From positions 55,280,449 through 55,344,448 of the forward strand of contig NC_090175.1 in the NCBI RefSeq assembly GCF_024679245.1: a stretch of 64,000 bases of DNA, read 5' to 3'. A program made the position numbers and the translations under genes. Source of the stretch: Pseudorasbora parva. Taxonomy: Eukaryota > Chordata > Actinopteri > Cypriniformes > Gobionidae. Shown here piece by piece: positions 51,540-63,412 of this stretch. The notes below the pieces were generated by a model. That model made no database searches and was not told where the DNA came from. It saw only the letters and a program-made list of their open reading frames with translations. Positions within the stretch are counted from its first letter, which is position 1. Each line of letters opens with the position of its first letter.

Positions 51540-51960
51540 TCACGTCGCACTCTCGCTCCTGCTCGCTTTAAGTGCACCTGGTGCGGCAATCAGACTCCTT
51601 CACTTCACGCTCTCCCGGTATATAACGGCCACGTGAAGCGTTGTCATTCCCTGTGCAAAGCTGTGAGTTGGCGGCCCATGCCGAGACGGGGATTTTCTCT
51701 CAGCAACAGCGCAGAAAGGACCAGCGCGTCTGCTCGCTGCTCAACTATCTGGCTGAAACATTTCCAGCCATTCCCACACCCCTCCCCTCCTTTCCTCTCC
51801 CGCAACCAACCCCTTCCTGCCAGACTGCCTCCGGCAAGGGGCCGCCCATCCACAATCTAGCCAATAGCGTCCAGCTTTCCCTCTCTGAGGCTCTGTTGTT
51901 GGCCGAGCTTCCCCGAACAGGCAGGCTGACCTCAGAGCGTCCGATGACAAGCTCCTGAAT
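51540..51960. promoter_or_regulatory. GC-richer block with TATA and CCAAT motifs
   Basis: Clearly GC-richer than its neighbours. Plus strand has CGGTATATAACGGCC at 51615-51629 and CTAGCCAATAGCG at 51858-51870. Open frames of 69-105 codons exist in both strands but with no motif. It could be an enhancer, a promoter of a non-coding RNA, or a conserved element. Confidence 0.28.
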
Positions 51961-52798
51961 GCTGATCTTAAAGGTATTCCCCCATTTTTACGCCCCGGCA
52001 ACAGAGGATTGATATCTTTTCCCTAACTTTCCAAAACTATACACTGTGACAGGGATAAATCTCTATTACAGGATTTTTTTTATAAACACCAGGCAAGCAG
52101 AAGATAGCACAAATTTGGCATATTGCAGGAATAGTTGGGTTATTTCAACAGTCCACTTTAGACATTACTAATAAGTATCCTTGCAATATTAGCATATTAG
52201 TAGATTGTTAGGGTTCGGGTTAGTAAAATAATCTGACAGTTGCAAAACTAGGTGAATGTTTGATGGGGAGCATCAACATAAAGTGTTAGCAGATATTAAG
52301 CAAGCAGTCTGCTCTGTAAACCTACTGAAGAGCCAACTCTAATTAAACAAATTAGTTCAAACAAATTAACTTTTACGAGAATTTAAAACTTTCTTTTGAG
52401 TTCTCAAATGACACATTTTAAGTAATCTGAATTGGTCAATTGTTTTACGTTTTATGAACTTGTTTCTTCTAATTTGGACTAACTTAAATTTAACCGAAAC
52501 CGGGCTGGGATATCCATTTCCCAGCATGCTTTGACATGACACTCAAAAGGGAGAGAAAAAGCTAATGGAGCACTTTCATTTTAACTTATAAAAACTAATA
52601 TAATGTATTTTACTGGAAAGTTTAAAGCTCATAACTATTAATATTTGAAGTGCAGTGTTATGTTGCATCATGCAGTATTTGTCTTAAAAAGTAAATGTGG
52701 TTTGTTACCTCAATAGATTTAGGGTAATTTCTATTTTTTTGTTTTATGTTCTACATTAAAAGCACACTCTTTTTTGACTAAAATAACAGTAAAGGGTT
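51961..52798. other. Unique sequence with a worn repeat
   Basis: 52330-52560 (TTTGAGTTCTCAAATGACAC, CCCAGCATGCTTTGACATGA) resembles a dispersed cyprinid repeat; the rest shows nothing. Confidence 0.4.
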
Positions 52799-52912
52799 AA
52801 AAAAAAATGGAATTCCCAAAAATTAAAACGGAAAAAATGGAATTTGCAAAATTTAAAACGGAAAAAATGGAATTTGGGGAAAAATAAAACGGATTTTATA
52901 GGACCCTACAAA
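52799..52912. repeat. Short tandem repeat, AAAACGGAAAAAATGGAATT units
   Basis: Three units of about 31-34 bp; followed by ATAGGACCCTA, which looks like a worn hAT-type end. Confidence 0.8.
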
Positions 52913-53284
52913 ATTAAGAGTTAGAATTATGTTTCTTGTGCAAGATTACATTTAAGTGTGAGATTTAGTAGTGTTTAATGTTTTGTTATTCTAGTTTAGA
53001 AGAGTTTCTGTTATGTTGGTTTTTTTGTAGGGTTTCCATCATGTGACGAGTGGAGCATGAGCTGAGTTTGAGAATAGATAAATGTTACATGTATTATATT
53101 GCTGTCCTCATTTAGCAAGTGCTATGCTAGCAAAGCACAATGTAACCAATTAGCAAGCTGGCATTTAGTGAATTAGCTAGTTAAAGTAGCTTAGTAGCTT
53201 CCACTACAAAAAAATTGAGATCGCATGCTATTTTTAGGTTAAAAGTATTAATTAGATTACTCAAATATTATTATACGTTCAGAG

Positions 53285-54220
53285 TAGGGGTCCCCGACTA
53301 AGGATTTACACATTCGAATCAGAATTTTCTAATCTTTCTAGTCGACTGATAGTCGAATCATCTGTGTGTGTGATTGGTTTGGGAGGGGCACGACACTAGT
53401 CAGCAGGAGGGTGAAACTATTTTTATTTTCCTTTACACACTGCAATAACTTTTAATAAAGCGACCAAAACTGCCTGCCAACTGACAGACGAATTGACAAT
53501 GGCTTTCTTATTTTGGTTTAAATAAAAGGTAATGTGGTGGATAAACCGTTTTCTCATAAAGCCGCAATCGAAATACAGAACATCACATATATAAAAGACC
53601 ACTTTGATAACTAAACCTAAAAAAAAACACTTGCCTAGAGAGGAAATGCACATTCTCCATTCTTAAGCCGTTTGTGCCTAAAGGGGGTCTCACACAGGAT
53701 GTGAAGCTAAGCGCCGCGTCTCAGGTATTGCACGCCGGAGCTTGCACATTATATATGCGCAAGCTCAATTTTGAATCGACTTCTGACAGAAGAGCTGCAT
53801 GGTGGGTGTAACGGTGAAATCAGTATACGTATATTGGCGATTTGAGGGAAAGATATTAATTTGATATAAAACTTTGAAATGGAGCTCTGTGGCGCGGCAT
53901 GATTTTGAAGAACTTCATGAGTCGCTGCGGACAGGCCCCGAATGCCGCCGCTGGTGTACCTATACTCATTGAAAAAAATGTGTTTGAATTTTAAAGATGC
54001 GGCGCGGCGCTGAGCTTCACATCCGGTGTGCGACCCCCTGAATGGGGCCGGACGAAACTCAGCGCCGCGCCTCGGCTTGAAGTATTAAGCATCCCCATAT
54101 TGCCAAAACGGTATGATCCTCGTTTCATAACACCCGCGAAGATTCGACTATGAGATCAGTGGTCGAATCCGGCTCCGCATATCGAGTCATCGAATCTTCG
54201 ACTATCCTGGGTCACCCCTA
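53285..54220. mobile_element. hAT element with perfect 8-bp duplication
   Basis: Ends TAGGGGTCCCCGACTA and, inverted, TAGGGGTGACCCAGGATAGT. GTTCAGAG occurs at 53277-53284 and 54221-54228. Subterminal TTCGAATC/CGAATCTTCGACTA words repeat at both sides. It carries an inner element at 53682-54041. Confidence 0.92.
53682..54041. mobile_element. Inner fold-back element
   Basis: GGGGTCTCACACAGGATGTG at left and, inverted, GGGGTCGCACACCGGATGTG at right, each followed by AAGCT.AGCGCCGCG. No clear target duplication. GC-rich relative to its host. Confidence 0.8.
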
Positions 54221-54941
54221 GTTCAGAGCAATCAAAATGGGTGAATACAAAATAATAATCTGCAAGTTGAGCTAGCTTAAACTTTACATTTCTTATCTTG
54301 AAAAAATATATATTTTCCACATGCAAAGCTATTGTATGACTTTAAAAGACTTCGAATTCAGAGCATGGATTATATGAACTAACTTTATGGTGCTTTTTTT
54401 GTCCTTGTGGAGCTTGACAGGTTCAATCACCATACACTTAGGCCCTGTTTACACCTGTTATTAAGATGTATTTTGGTCGATTGGATCACAAGTAGATGAG
54501 GAAGACACATTCCCATTTACACCTGATGTTTTAATTTGTCTCTTTTGTCCACTTTCAACCACTTCTGTCCTGATTTCTTCATGATGAGGGACTATTGGCA
54601 GGTTAATGTGTTATCCAGATCTTTCCATCTAATGGACAAAATAAGCTTCCATAATGTACAAAACACACCCAGAGACAATGGGAAAACAACTTTCTGCTCT
54701 GACAGCCGCGAGACCAGCCGAACGCTGTAAGTGTGTGTCAGAAATCAGGAATGGTGAGAGAACATTTCCACCTTCAAACCAAACTTAGGTCAATCTGTGG
54801 AGAGTGGGGGTCTTTTTGTGGCTTTTTGGATGTATTTGACTACATGAGCATTTACACTACGAAAGCAATCCAGTAATATGTTTTCTACCTTCCTCTACCT
54901 CTAAAGTGGTCGAAAATGGACAAGCTCTATAGGTTTTACAC

Positions 54942-56313
54942 CAGGGATGGAAATTAGCACCCGCCACCAGCCAAATGCGGGTGATTTTGAGTTGTGGCGG
55001 GTAAACTCGCTTCACCTACCGGCCACCGTGGCGGGTAAATAAAAATAGCATACTGTTTCCCCTCTTTATAAACTGTGTTCAGTGCATGCGAGTGCGGCCG
55101 TATATCCGAATATGACCAGTCGTTTTTGCCGTCATTACCCAGATGTAGTGCCAGAAGACGCGGATAAGAACTCACGCTCGCGCTGAGAGAAGATCCGTCA
55201 CTGTCATCCGGAAGCGCGCACCCGTCTCACAGCGCGCAAATATTGAGTTCTCTTTCAAGTCTTATGCTTAAACAGACAAACTCGCACAAAAAGTATGCCA
55301 ACATGTTCATCTTGATGAGTATTCTAGCAGACATAGTCTGAATATGCCTTAAGTGAACTTTATACAGTCGTGAAAGAAGAGCATATCCTTCTATTAGGTC
55401 TTAAAGGGGAAATAACGTTAGCCTTTACTGCTATGTTTAATGTCAAACAAAAGGACATCACTCACTGCTCTTGATTGAATAGCTTTTGTAAGTTTAGTAA
55501 GGATTAATCTTTCATGTAAACAGTTAAATATGCAGTTATTTTACATTTGATTACTTTATTCAATTTCTGTACCTTTCTGCAGGCCAGTAGGCATGAACAT
55601 TATTATTTAATGTACACATGAGTGAGGTCGAGTTAAACAATTTAGTTTGAATTTTATTTTATAATTTATACTGTGGGTTGTTGAAATGTGCTAAATAAAT
55701 ATTTGCATAATTTGTAATTGATTTATTATTTGAAACTTTAATATTAATTAATGCAATTGCAATGCCTTGATTTTTAGTAAAGTTACACAGTCATAGCATT
55801 AGCCATAAATGCAATGGATAATTGGCATCATTTCTTTTAGTGCTTCGGTTTCAGCCAATAATTTTTATTTTGGTGCATCCCTACTGACAATGTTCTGCTC
55901 GGTATGTCGTCAACACGCTTCAGATGTCGTCAAAACTAGTAGTTTCATTGTTGGTACTAAAAACCTAAAACTGGAAGCCATAAAAGACCACAAATCATCC
56001 AAATGCCACATCCAGGTAAAAAAAAAACTAAAAAACAAGAGCACACAGAGCCCTACTCATTTAATGAAATGTATATCAGTTCATGGTTTGTGTGTGTATA
56101 AGAGTGAAAGAAAAAATGTCAGTATTTCTTTGAGATTTGAGATTAAATAAACAGCTTAAGTATTGTAGAACTTGTAGTATTAATTTTCACGTGCAGTTAC
56201 ACATTGTCGGTTATAAACAAGAAAGTGGCTGGTTAAAACATTGAGTGGCTGGTAGATTTTGAAATCCACCAGCCACAGTGGCCGGTGGACAAAAAAGTTA
56301 ATTTCCATCCCTG
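54942..56313 (+). mobile_element. hAT element with perfect 8-bp duplication and finger relic
   Basis: Ends CAGGGATGGAAATTA at both sides. TTTTACAC at 54934-54941 and 56314-56321. Subterminal sequence has CCACCAGCC repeats. A zinc-finger exon remnant lies within. Confidence 0.93.
55884..56042 (+). pseudogene. TTF/BED-like finger remnant of a hAT transposase
   Basis: Plus-strand reading includes MFCSVCRQHASDVVKTSSFI, VGTKNLKLEAIKDHKSSKCH. The layout C-x2-C, then a G-x-x-x-K/L-E-A-I-x-x-H-x(4)-C-H tail, matches the N-terminal finger of ZNF862/KIAA1586-type hAT transposases as I remember it. The rest of the transposase is missing, and the frame simply runs into K-rich sequence. No sign of host use. 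Confidence 0.6.
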
Positions 56314-56357
56314 TTTTACACCTGTATATAGCATCATCACTTCGACCAAAATGCATC

Positions 56358-57539
56358 TTAAAGGGGGGGGGGAATGCTGTTTCATGCATACTGAGCTTTT
56401 TACACTGTTAAAGACTTGGATTCCCATCCTAAACATAGACAAAGTTTCAAAAACTAATGTTGGACGTTTGATGGAGTATTTCTGTGTCAAAAATACTCCT
56501 TCCAGTTTCTCACAAGTTTCGGAGAGTTTTTTTCGAGTATGGCTCGACTTGACGTTAATAGAGCGGAAGGTCCTTGTATGGGCCGTACGGGCTCTTCTCC
56601 CGGTAGGGTGCGCGCGCGTGACTAGAGCGAGAGAGGAAATGCACGCCCATAAACACTCGCTCAAGCTGCAGATCCAGTCGTCCGTGAACACTTATGTCGG
56701 TTATAGTCCGCGCCGCGCTCCACTTCATTCCTCCACTTGGACATTAAGCGACTTCAACACTTCAGCACAGCATTCTGGGAAGGCAGCGCTGCATTTGAAC
56801 CGATTTGAACGCAGAAATGACGGGAATCTTCACAACATCGCTTCAGTCGCGTCGCAAAGTGGATCTCCACACTCCAAGAAGTGTGTTTTTAAAGGAGCGG
56901 TCACAGCGATAAAGGTTCGGTCCTGCTTTGGAAGCAGCCGGTGAGTAAAACTGCTTCGAATGTCTGTGCTGTCGGCTATCGTCGCGTGAGTAAACATCAG
57001 TAAACGACACGATCGCGTGCTTCGTCATTCAAATGCGCTAACGTTACTCCATTGTTGTTCTCTGTATAACGTTACACTAGTCTGACGTGCAAAACCGTTT
57101 TGCTTGCTACTGCTAAGGTTTAGTCGCATACAATAGTCCATAAACCGAATCATGTCCTCATAAACTGCGAGTAAACACACACAAATGTTGACAGGCCACT
57201 AAATACAGTCCATACCACAGAGACGGACGTCCTGCTGCTGCTGTTTCTCCTGTTCAATTTATTTCAGCCTGGATCATATCTATTAGCTGAGATCGATAGC
57301 AAGGGTATCTCCACACTTGAGGACGTCACCACTTTGTGCGCTCGTCATTCTTTAGCTCCACCCACACGATACGCCTCCAGGCGCTCGTTTTTTTCCGGAA
57401 AGACTCGGTACAGCCCATATTTCTTTTATAAGTATAAGAAAACTAAAGACTTTTCGGAGATGCAATACTACTCTATAGGTACTCAAGATTGACATGAGAT
57501 TGACTGAAACTGAGTGTTTCCCCCCCCCCCCCCCTTTAA
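56358..57539 (-). mobile_element. 1.2-kb TTAA transposon, copy 2
   Basis: TTAA at 56358-56361 and 57536-57539, with G/C-run ends. Inverted relative to copy 1; the two align over nearly the whole length (for example CCAAGTCTTTAACAGTGTAA, ACGTCCTGATG/CTG, CCAATAGCAG-side sequences). It sits in the right inverted end of the 54441 element. Confidence 0.88.
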
Positions 57540-57560
57540 TACCAGGTGTAAACAGGGCTT

Positions 57561-58549
57561 TTGATTGCATGGAAAAGAGCTGCATTCAGCCTTTAGTGCT
57601 TGACAGAAGAAGAAAAAAAACACTGGTTTGTAACACTAAGGGGCTGAGCAAATGATGACAAAATCTTCATTTATGAGTGATCTACTCCTTCAAGATGTCT
57701 TCAGAGTGTACGTGCCCTCAAGGCAGTGTTTGTGTAGTCACGCCGAAGAAAGAGTTTGAATTCTCTCGCATGTCTTACACCTCTGTCAGTCGCAGCATCT
57801 CTCCAAGGTCTCTGCATCCCCTGGCAACCCATCACTATGACAATGAGCATCGTTTCCGTAGGGCGATGAGGACACGTCCTCCCCTCTCGGCGTCACGTGA
57901 GGGATGATGCAGTGAGGTAGAAGTGATGAGTCAGACACCGCTTCACAATGTTTCCATCCAAATCAATAGAACAGCTGTAGCCTCCTGCTTTTAGGGGCTC
58001 AGGTTCCCGCAGGCACACTGCAATTATGTGACAGCCAGAGTGCTTTTACAAAAGCAACGGCAAACGATGTTAAAACAATGCACTGCTTAAACATCAATGA
58101 GGCGAGACACACACTCGCACTCAATGCAGCTGCCAACTAACCCTGATGACCCTGACAGTCAACTCTGTGTGATTACACCAAACACTCTCACTGGTTTAAA
58201 GTGCTTATTGCTGAAAATCGAGGTTGAATACCAAATGATTTAGTCAAATAATAATGCACAAAAACTAATTATACAGCTTTAATGTGTTGTTTTGCTCCAC
58301 TAGTGTCAATATTACAATGTGGAAGTAAGCTATTTTTTTAAATGTGCGAGACTTCTGATTAATTAATAGCCACTATAGGTCAATAACTAGAAGAATAACA
58401 AAGTTCAGTAATACTTGCGCTATAAAGCAATGTGTTTATGATTATAAGGCACTAACATAATGACACAAATACCCATTGGGAATATTGAGCAGGTAAAACA
58501 ACAGGAAGTGAATTACATATACACGCGCCACTCTTACTTTAAGGTGGAT
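57561..58549. other. Unique intronic sequence
   Basis: No repeat recognised; 57680-58160 is less AT-rich. The 76-codon frame has no motif. Confidence 0.4.
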
Positions 58550-58550
58550 A

Positions 58551-58875
58551 CACTCTAAAAAAAGGTTATTTGGGTTATTTTTTCGACCTAAATCGTGGGT
58601 TTTTTAGGGAGTCGTTCAGTGTTTGGGTAGTTTTTGTGTTACCCTGATCCTGGGTCAGACATAACAACCCAGTTGTGAATTATTTATCACAGACTTTTTG
58701 AAACCTCTTCAGGAGAAAAAAAGAAAGCTAGTGTTATAGTAGAAAATGAATCAACTATGCTGGGTTAAATCAACAACCCAATTTGTCGAGTAAAATTACC
58801 CCAACATCTGTTCTTTCCTATATTTACCCAGCCCAAATTGGGTTGTTTTTAACCCAGTGTTTTTCGTGTGTAGAA
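58551..58875. mobile_element. MITE with GGGTT-rich ends
   Basis: ACACTCTAAAAAAAGGTTAT at left and, inverted, CTACACACGAAAAACACTGG at right. The inside is rich in TGGGTT/AACCCA words, including a match to the downstream minisatellite unit (TGTTTGGGTAGTTTTTGTGT, 58619). Confidence 0.65.
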
Positions 58876-59651
58876 TTAGACCATACTATTTTAAGAGTGT
58901 GGAAGAAAATCAACTTGTATTTCTCAAGCGTTTCTGTGCATACATATTATTATTTACAATTGACGGTTCAGCGTTTAGTATCACGTAAATAATTAAACTC
59001 ACGACATAATTTCTGGTATAAAACAACAACAGGATGTTAAGCTTAATATAGATTGAGACATTAAGCCTAAATATTTTATATTCACGTATTTCCTCATTTA
59101 TCTGGGCAGCTCTGACTAATACAGATATTACGTTGCATATCACAATTTGTGGAGCCGTTTAATGATTACTTTATCAAATGTGTCACGTTGTTAATGTTCT
59201 ACAGAAATGTAAACCACCTCTGAGCTTCCTGTTTCAGACTATAATCGATTCTTTGCAGCATGCTGATCTGTCATGATGATGCTATTGGACGGATTTTAGA
59301 GCTGACGTGACCCAAATGAAGGGCTGTGTGCATCTGAAGAAATGCTAAATGTATCATACTGAGTGAAATGTCCTTGCAATGAATTTTTCGCATCTGCTTT
59401 GCAATCAGCATTGGAGAAATTCGGATAAAACACAGCATCTACTAAATTAATAAACGGAAATGCAAAGATATATTTCATACCTGTAGCAGTCATTTAAAAT
59501 AAAGTTTTTTTGCATAGGACATGCCTGATGCAAATTCATCTAACCTCCACTACATTTACATAGAAAATTCCAGAACAGGGGTCTTCTGAGTGTTGCCTTT
59601 AAACCTGGTATACAGCATGGATGTAGTAACAAAGTAAAGTAGTAACAATGT
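58876..59651. other. Unique intronic sequence
   Basis: Nothing recognised. Confidence 0.4.
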
Positions 59652-60836
59652 GACAACCCAGTGTTTGGGTAGTATTAGTGTTGCCCAACTCTTGGGTAAG
59701 TTGTAACAACCCAGTGTTTGAGTAGTTTTTGTGTTACCCAGATACTGGGTTAGACATAACAACACAGTGTTTGGGTAGTTTTTGTGTTACCCAGATCCTG
59801 GGTTAGACATAACAACCCAGTGTTTGGGTTGTTTTTGTGTTACCCAGATCCCAGGTCAGACATAACAACCCAGCGTTTGGGTAGTTTTTGTGTTACCCAA
59901 CTCCTGGTTCAGACGTGACACTGACAACCCATTGTTTGGGTAGTTTTTGTGTTACCCAACTCCTGGTTCAGACGTGACACTGACAACCCATTGTTTGGGT
60001 AGTTTTTGTGTTACCCAACTCCTGGTTCAGACGTGACACTGACAACCCAGTGTTTGGGTAGTTTTTGTGTTACCCAACTCCTGGTTCAGACGTGACACTG
60101 ACAACCCAGTGTTTGGGTAGTTTTTGCGTAACCCAGATCCCAGGTCAGACGTAACAACCCAGTGTTTTGGTAGTTTTTCCGTAACCCAGATCCCAGGTCA
60201 AAAATAACAACCAAGTGTTTTGGTAGTTTTTATGTAACCCAACTCCTGGGTCAGACGCAACAACCGAGTGTTTTGGTAGTTTTTGTGTAACCCAACTCCT
60301 GGGTCAGACGCAACAACCCAGTGTTTTGGTAGTTTTTGTTACCCAACTCTTGGTTCAGACGTGACACTGACAACCCAGTGTTTTGGTAGTTTTTGTGTAA
60401 CCCAACTCCTGGGTCAGAAGCAACAACCCAGTGTTTTGGTAGTTTTTGTTACCCAACTCTTGGTTCAGACGTGACACTGACAACCCAGTGTTTTGGTCGC
60501 TTTTGTGTTACCCAACTCCTGGGTCAGAAGCAACAACCCAGTGTTTTGGTAGTTTTTGTTAGCCAACTCCCGGTTCAGACGTGACACTGACAACCCAGTG
60601 TTTTGGTCGCTTTTGTGCTACCCAACTCCTGGGTCAGAAGCAACAACCCAGTGTTTTGGTAGTTTTTGTTACCCAACTCTTGGTTCAGACGTGACACTGA
60701 CAACCCAGTGTTTTGGTCGCTTTTGTGTTACCCAACTCCTGGGTCAGACGCAACAACCCAGTGTTTTGGTAGTTTTTGCGTAACCCAGATCCTGGGTCAG
60801 ACATAACAACCCATTGTTTGGGTAGTTGGGTTGTTT
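59652..60836. repeat. AACCCAGTGTTTGGGTAG minisatellite with exact higher-order periods
   Basis: About 22 units of 52-59 bp. Four units at 59911-60088 keep an exact 59-bp period. From 60311 to 60760 alternating units form an exact 110-bp period over four repeats (CAACAACCCA at 60311, 60421, 60531, 60641, 60751). The right end, CCAGTGTTAGAGTGTAG (60842-60858), resembles a MITE end. Plus-strand frames here are repeat translations. Confidence 0.95.
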
Positions 60837-60860
60837 TAAATCCAGTGTTAGAGTGTAGCT

Positions 60861-61616
60861 TTGCAATGTAAACCCTGCAGATAATTATGCTAGAAACATT
60901 TTAATGCACATGCCAATTAATAATTTAGCATACCACTTAAAATATTTACTTTAAACTTGCAATGCACATTCTTAAAGACCCCTGTTCTAGACAGCTCTTT
61001 CACATCTCTACAGTAAACCGTTCATTATACTGAGATGCAAAACTAAAATTCTGGTTTCTAAAACCCAAAGGTAACTAATTACCCCCATTAGACATCCTCA
61101 ATGAATGAGAATCATTATCCTAAGTTGAACAACCAGGATGTGCAGACTATTATCAGACAGAGGCTTAATTCACTTGAACAACAAGAAATGTGCGATACTT
61201 GCTGCGAGGGCAAATAAAAATTAGATCATGGAATTAGATTCCTATTTGGGTCATACTTGCATTATGCTTATTGAGATTTAGAAAAGCATCTTAGCCTATA
61301 TCCTCTTCCATATCTATGTCTCTCAGCACTTTCTCAGGTAACTCACCTTACATTCGCATGTCTCCACTTAAACTACCTAAAGATATAGTTTGGACATGAT
61401 AATACCATGCTACTTTAACATATAAAAAACATATAAAAACCGTGATAATATGATTTATGGATATGAACCATGATAATACAGCTAGCTACTGCTATTCTTC
61501 AAGCACTTTAAACTAGCATGTTGAATATTCATATTGAATACGCCTATAACAAGCGTGTGAGAGTAGACCGATAATTTATAATGCAAGAGTAGTTATGTGC
61601 TGGTAATGATTTCCAT
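60861..61616. other. Unique intronic sequence
   Basis: Nothing recognised before the CpG-rich block begins. Confidence 0.4.
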
Positions 61617-62830
61617 AATGTACTAGTTGTCGGGCTGTCACGTGCAGCTGCGCGCGCACGGGGTGTGGTGCGGGATTTGGGAGTGGTTTCATCATGACAG
61701 GACTAGTTTTGAGATGGATATCAATCTCTACATATCAAGCCAGCAAAGACAGAAATCCTCCAGGTTCGCGGGTTATTTATAAACTGACGTGATGTATTTA
61801 TTAAATTCATTCTCACGCGGGGAAAAGACCGAGCACAATGAAGTCAGAGTTAACGAGTATAGTGTTAAACTCATCGTCATCATCATTTATATTATACGTC
61901 ATCCCTGCGTGTGCGTTAACACAGAGAAATAAAACTCTTATTTCGTAGAAAATATCGAGCGGATTATTCATCGTATGGATCAATTTATAACCTCGTTTAA
62001 ACAGTAAACATGCCTGAGCGGACAGCGATTTTAACTAAAGCAATGTGTGTGAATCCGTTTTAGGATATAAAATGTTTGTAATGTATCTTTATATTCTGTA
62101 AACTCGCATAACGGTTTTATAAAATTGACGCGATAATTCAAATTAATTCCCATCACGAAGTAACGTTAAACGGATGATGTCGCGGAAAAACAACCGTTGA
62201 CAACTAAGTTATACAATACAAAAAAATGAATGAGCTGTCAACGCATATTTTTCATTGATTTTTACACATTTAACGGCCATTAACGGGTATTTTTTACGAC
62301 GTAGCAGCACGCGGGCGTTTCGTGTAAACTTCTCGAGCTCATTCGCGCACTTTATTTATTTTTTTCTTCCCCAATCTATTTATTTATCCCTCGACAACAA
62401 GGAGACCTTACATTTACTAAACCCATGTCGACATCACTGAGCGACGAAGCCAACGTTAGCTAAACACGCTCTCTCCCTGCAATGACAAGCATTGCGTTGC
62501 CATAAAACACCCAATATTGAAAATAAACAATCAAATGTAGATTATCGCTACTGAAAAAGCGTGAATTTAACCTGGTGCTTACCTGGTTACCATGACCTGC
62601 CGCTGCTGTTTCTTGACCACAAATCACGCAGACAGCAAAAAAAAAAAAAAAAAAGCTCGATGGAAACTGTCGTAAACGACTCGTTAGGTCAAGGGAATTA
62701 AGGCTTGTTTTCTAACCGAAGCGAACATTCTCGTCGGTCCGCGCGAAACGCGATTTATCAGGCAACTGGTTTAGATTTTAACGCCGAACTCAAGTTAGTT
62801 TACCAAGAAGCTGGTCGTGCAACAAGCTGC
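61617..62830. promoter_or_regulatory. CpG-rich promoter-like island, probably mbnl2
   Basis: CpG dinucleotides are dense here in a genome that is otherwise CpG-poor: for example ACGTGCAGCTGCGCGCGCAC near 61638, GACGTAGCAGCACGCGGGCG near 62300, and GGTCCGCGCGAAACGCG near 62737. No transposon signature is seen across the block. At its right border lies a near-palindrome CCAGTCATGTGACTGG (62856-62871) with an E-box-like core. The island overlaps the candidate first exon, as expected of an unmethylated vertebrate promoter. Assignment to mbnl2 is inferred from strand, distance and lack of another gene. Confidence 0.5.
62583..62800 (-). other. mbnl2: Candidate non-coding first exon of mbnl2
   Basis: On the minus strand, GGTAACCAG is followed by GTAAGCACC with the intron GT at 62582-62581, a strong donor. 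The exon sequence carries an 18-19 base T run (62636-62654 on the plus strand as A) followed by GCTGTCTGCG. It lies in the CpG-rich stretch and faces the coding exon 30.5 kb away with no other gene between. The upstream limit is not visible; the start given is nominal. One upstream ATG (GGTCATGG) is present. It could instead be the first exon of an unrelated minus-strand transcript. Confidence 0.42.
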
Positions 62831-63412
62831 TCTGACAGATCGTGGGAGGAGGGAACCAGTCATGTGACTGGAAAGAGGGGGGGGCATTTGCCACTTTTGA
62901 CACCAAATACACCTAAAATATTCTAAATACACGTTTAATTCATTATTATACGTTAATGATTTTTTAAATGATGTCAATACTGTGTAGTTCATGCAATTTA
63001 GTCAGGAGACTAGTCGTGTCAGTGGTGGTAATGCCCCCCTATTTACAGTCTGAGGTGGTATAGTCCAAATGAATGTCAGGAGCCCTGGGAAGGGCAAGGG
63101 TCTGCTTGTTGCCGTGGAAACAACAGTGAATCTCCCGAGGGTACAATGGATGTGGGCTACAGTGCTGTTAAATCAACAAGCTGAAGGCCTGTTGTTCATC
63201 TTAGATGGTGACGATTAGATTCAGACGATTGAATTCGCAACAGTTTACATGTCCAGATAGTGAGTGAGAGCCCTGTGCCCATAGGGCCCCACAATAACAC
63301 GAAAGTTGTTACTTTTTTAGATGCATAATTGACAAGTAATGACAACAATTAGGGGGAAAAAACTGTTTAGTAACAGTATTCTAGTTTAGCTTTAATAGCA
63401 TAATGTCACTAA
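62831..63412. other. Sequence upstream of the inferred promoter
   Basis: No repeat or gene recognised. Less CpG-rich than the island. Confidence 0.4.

Larger units (their letters stand above)
54441..57560. mobile_element. DNA transposon (GCCCTGTTTACACC ends), split twice
   Basis: Left GGCCCTGTTTACACCTGTTA and right, inverted, AAGCCCTGTTTACACCTGGT. Left continues TTAAGATGTATTTTGGTCGA; the same sequence in complement is found just before the inner TTAA element (CGACCAAAATGCATC, 56343). Its own sequence is about 0.57 kb; the rest is the two inserted elements. No target duplication is clear. Confidence 0.85.
32115..62582 (-). other. mbnl2: mbnl2 5'UTR intron (inferred)
   Basis: Inferred intron between the candidate first exon donor (62582) and the first coding exon. 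It is packed with transposons, listed separately, separated by unique stretches. No other coding exon with recognisable homology was found on either strand. Confidence 0.42.

Noticed and set aside
56233..56944. 152- and 219-codon frames, with a matching 152-codon frame at 8285-8743
   Set aside because: The similarity is explained by two copies of one transposon. The frames differ in length, run past the element's ends and have no transposase motifs.
60283..60783. Plus-strand frames with CYPTLGSDVTLTTQCFG repeats
   Set aside because: Repeat translation; frames follow the minisatellite period and have no start context or homology.
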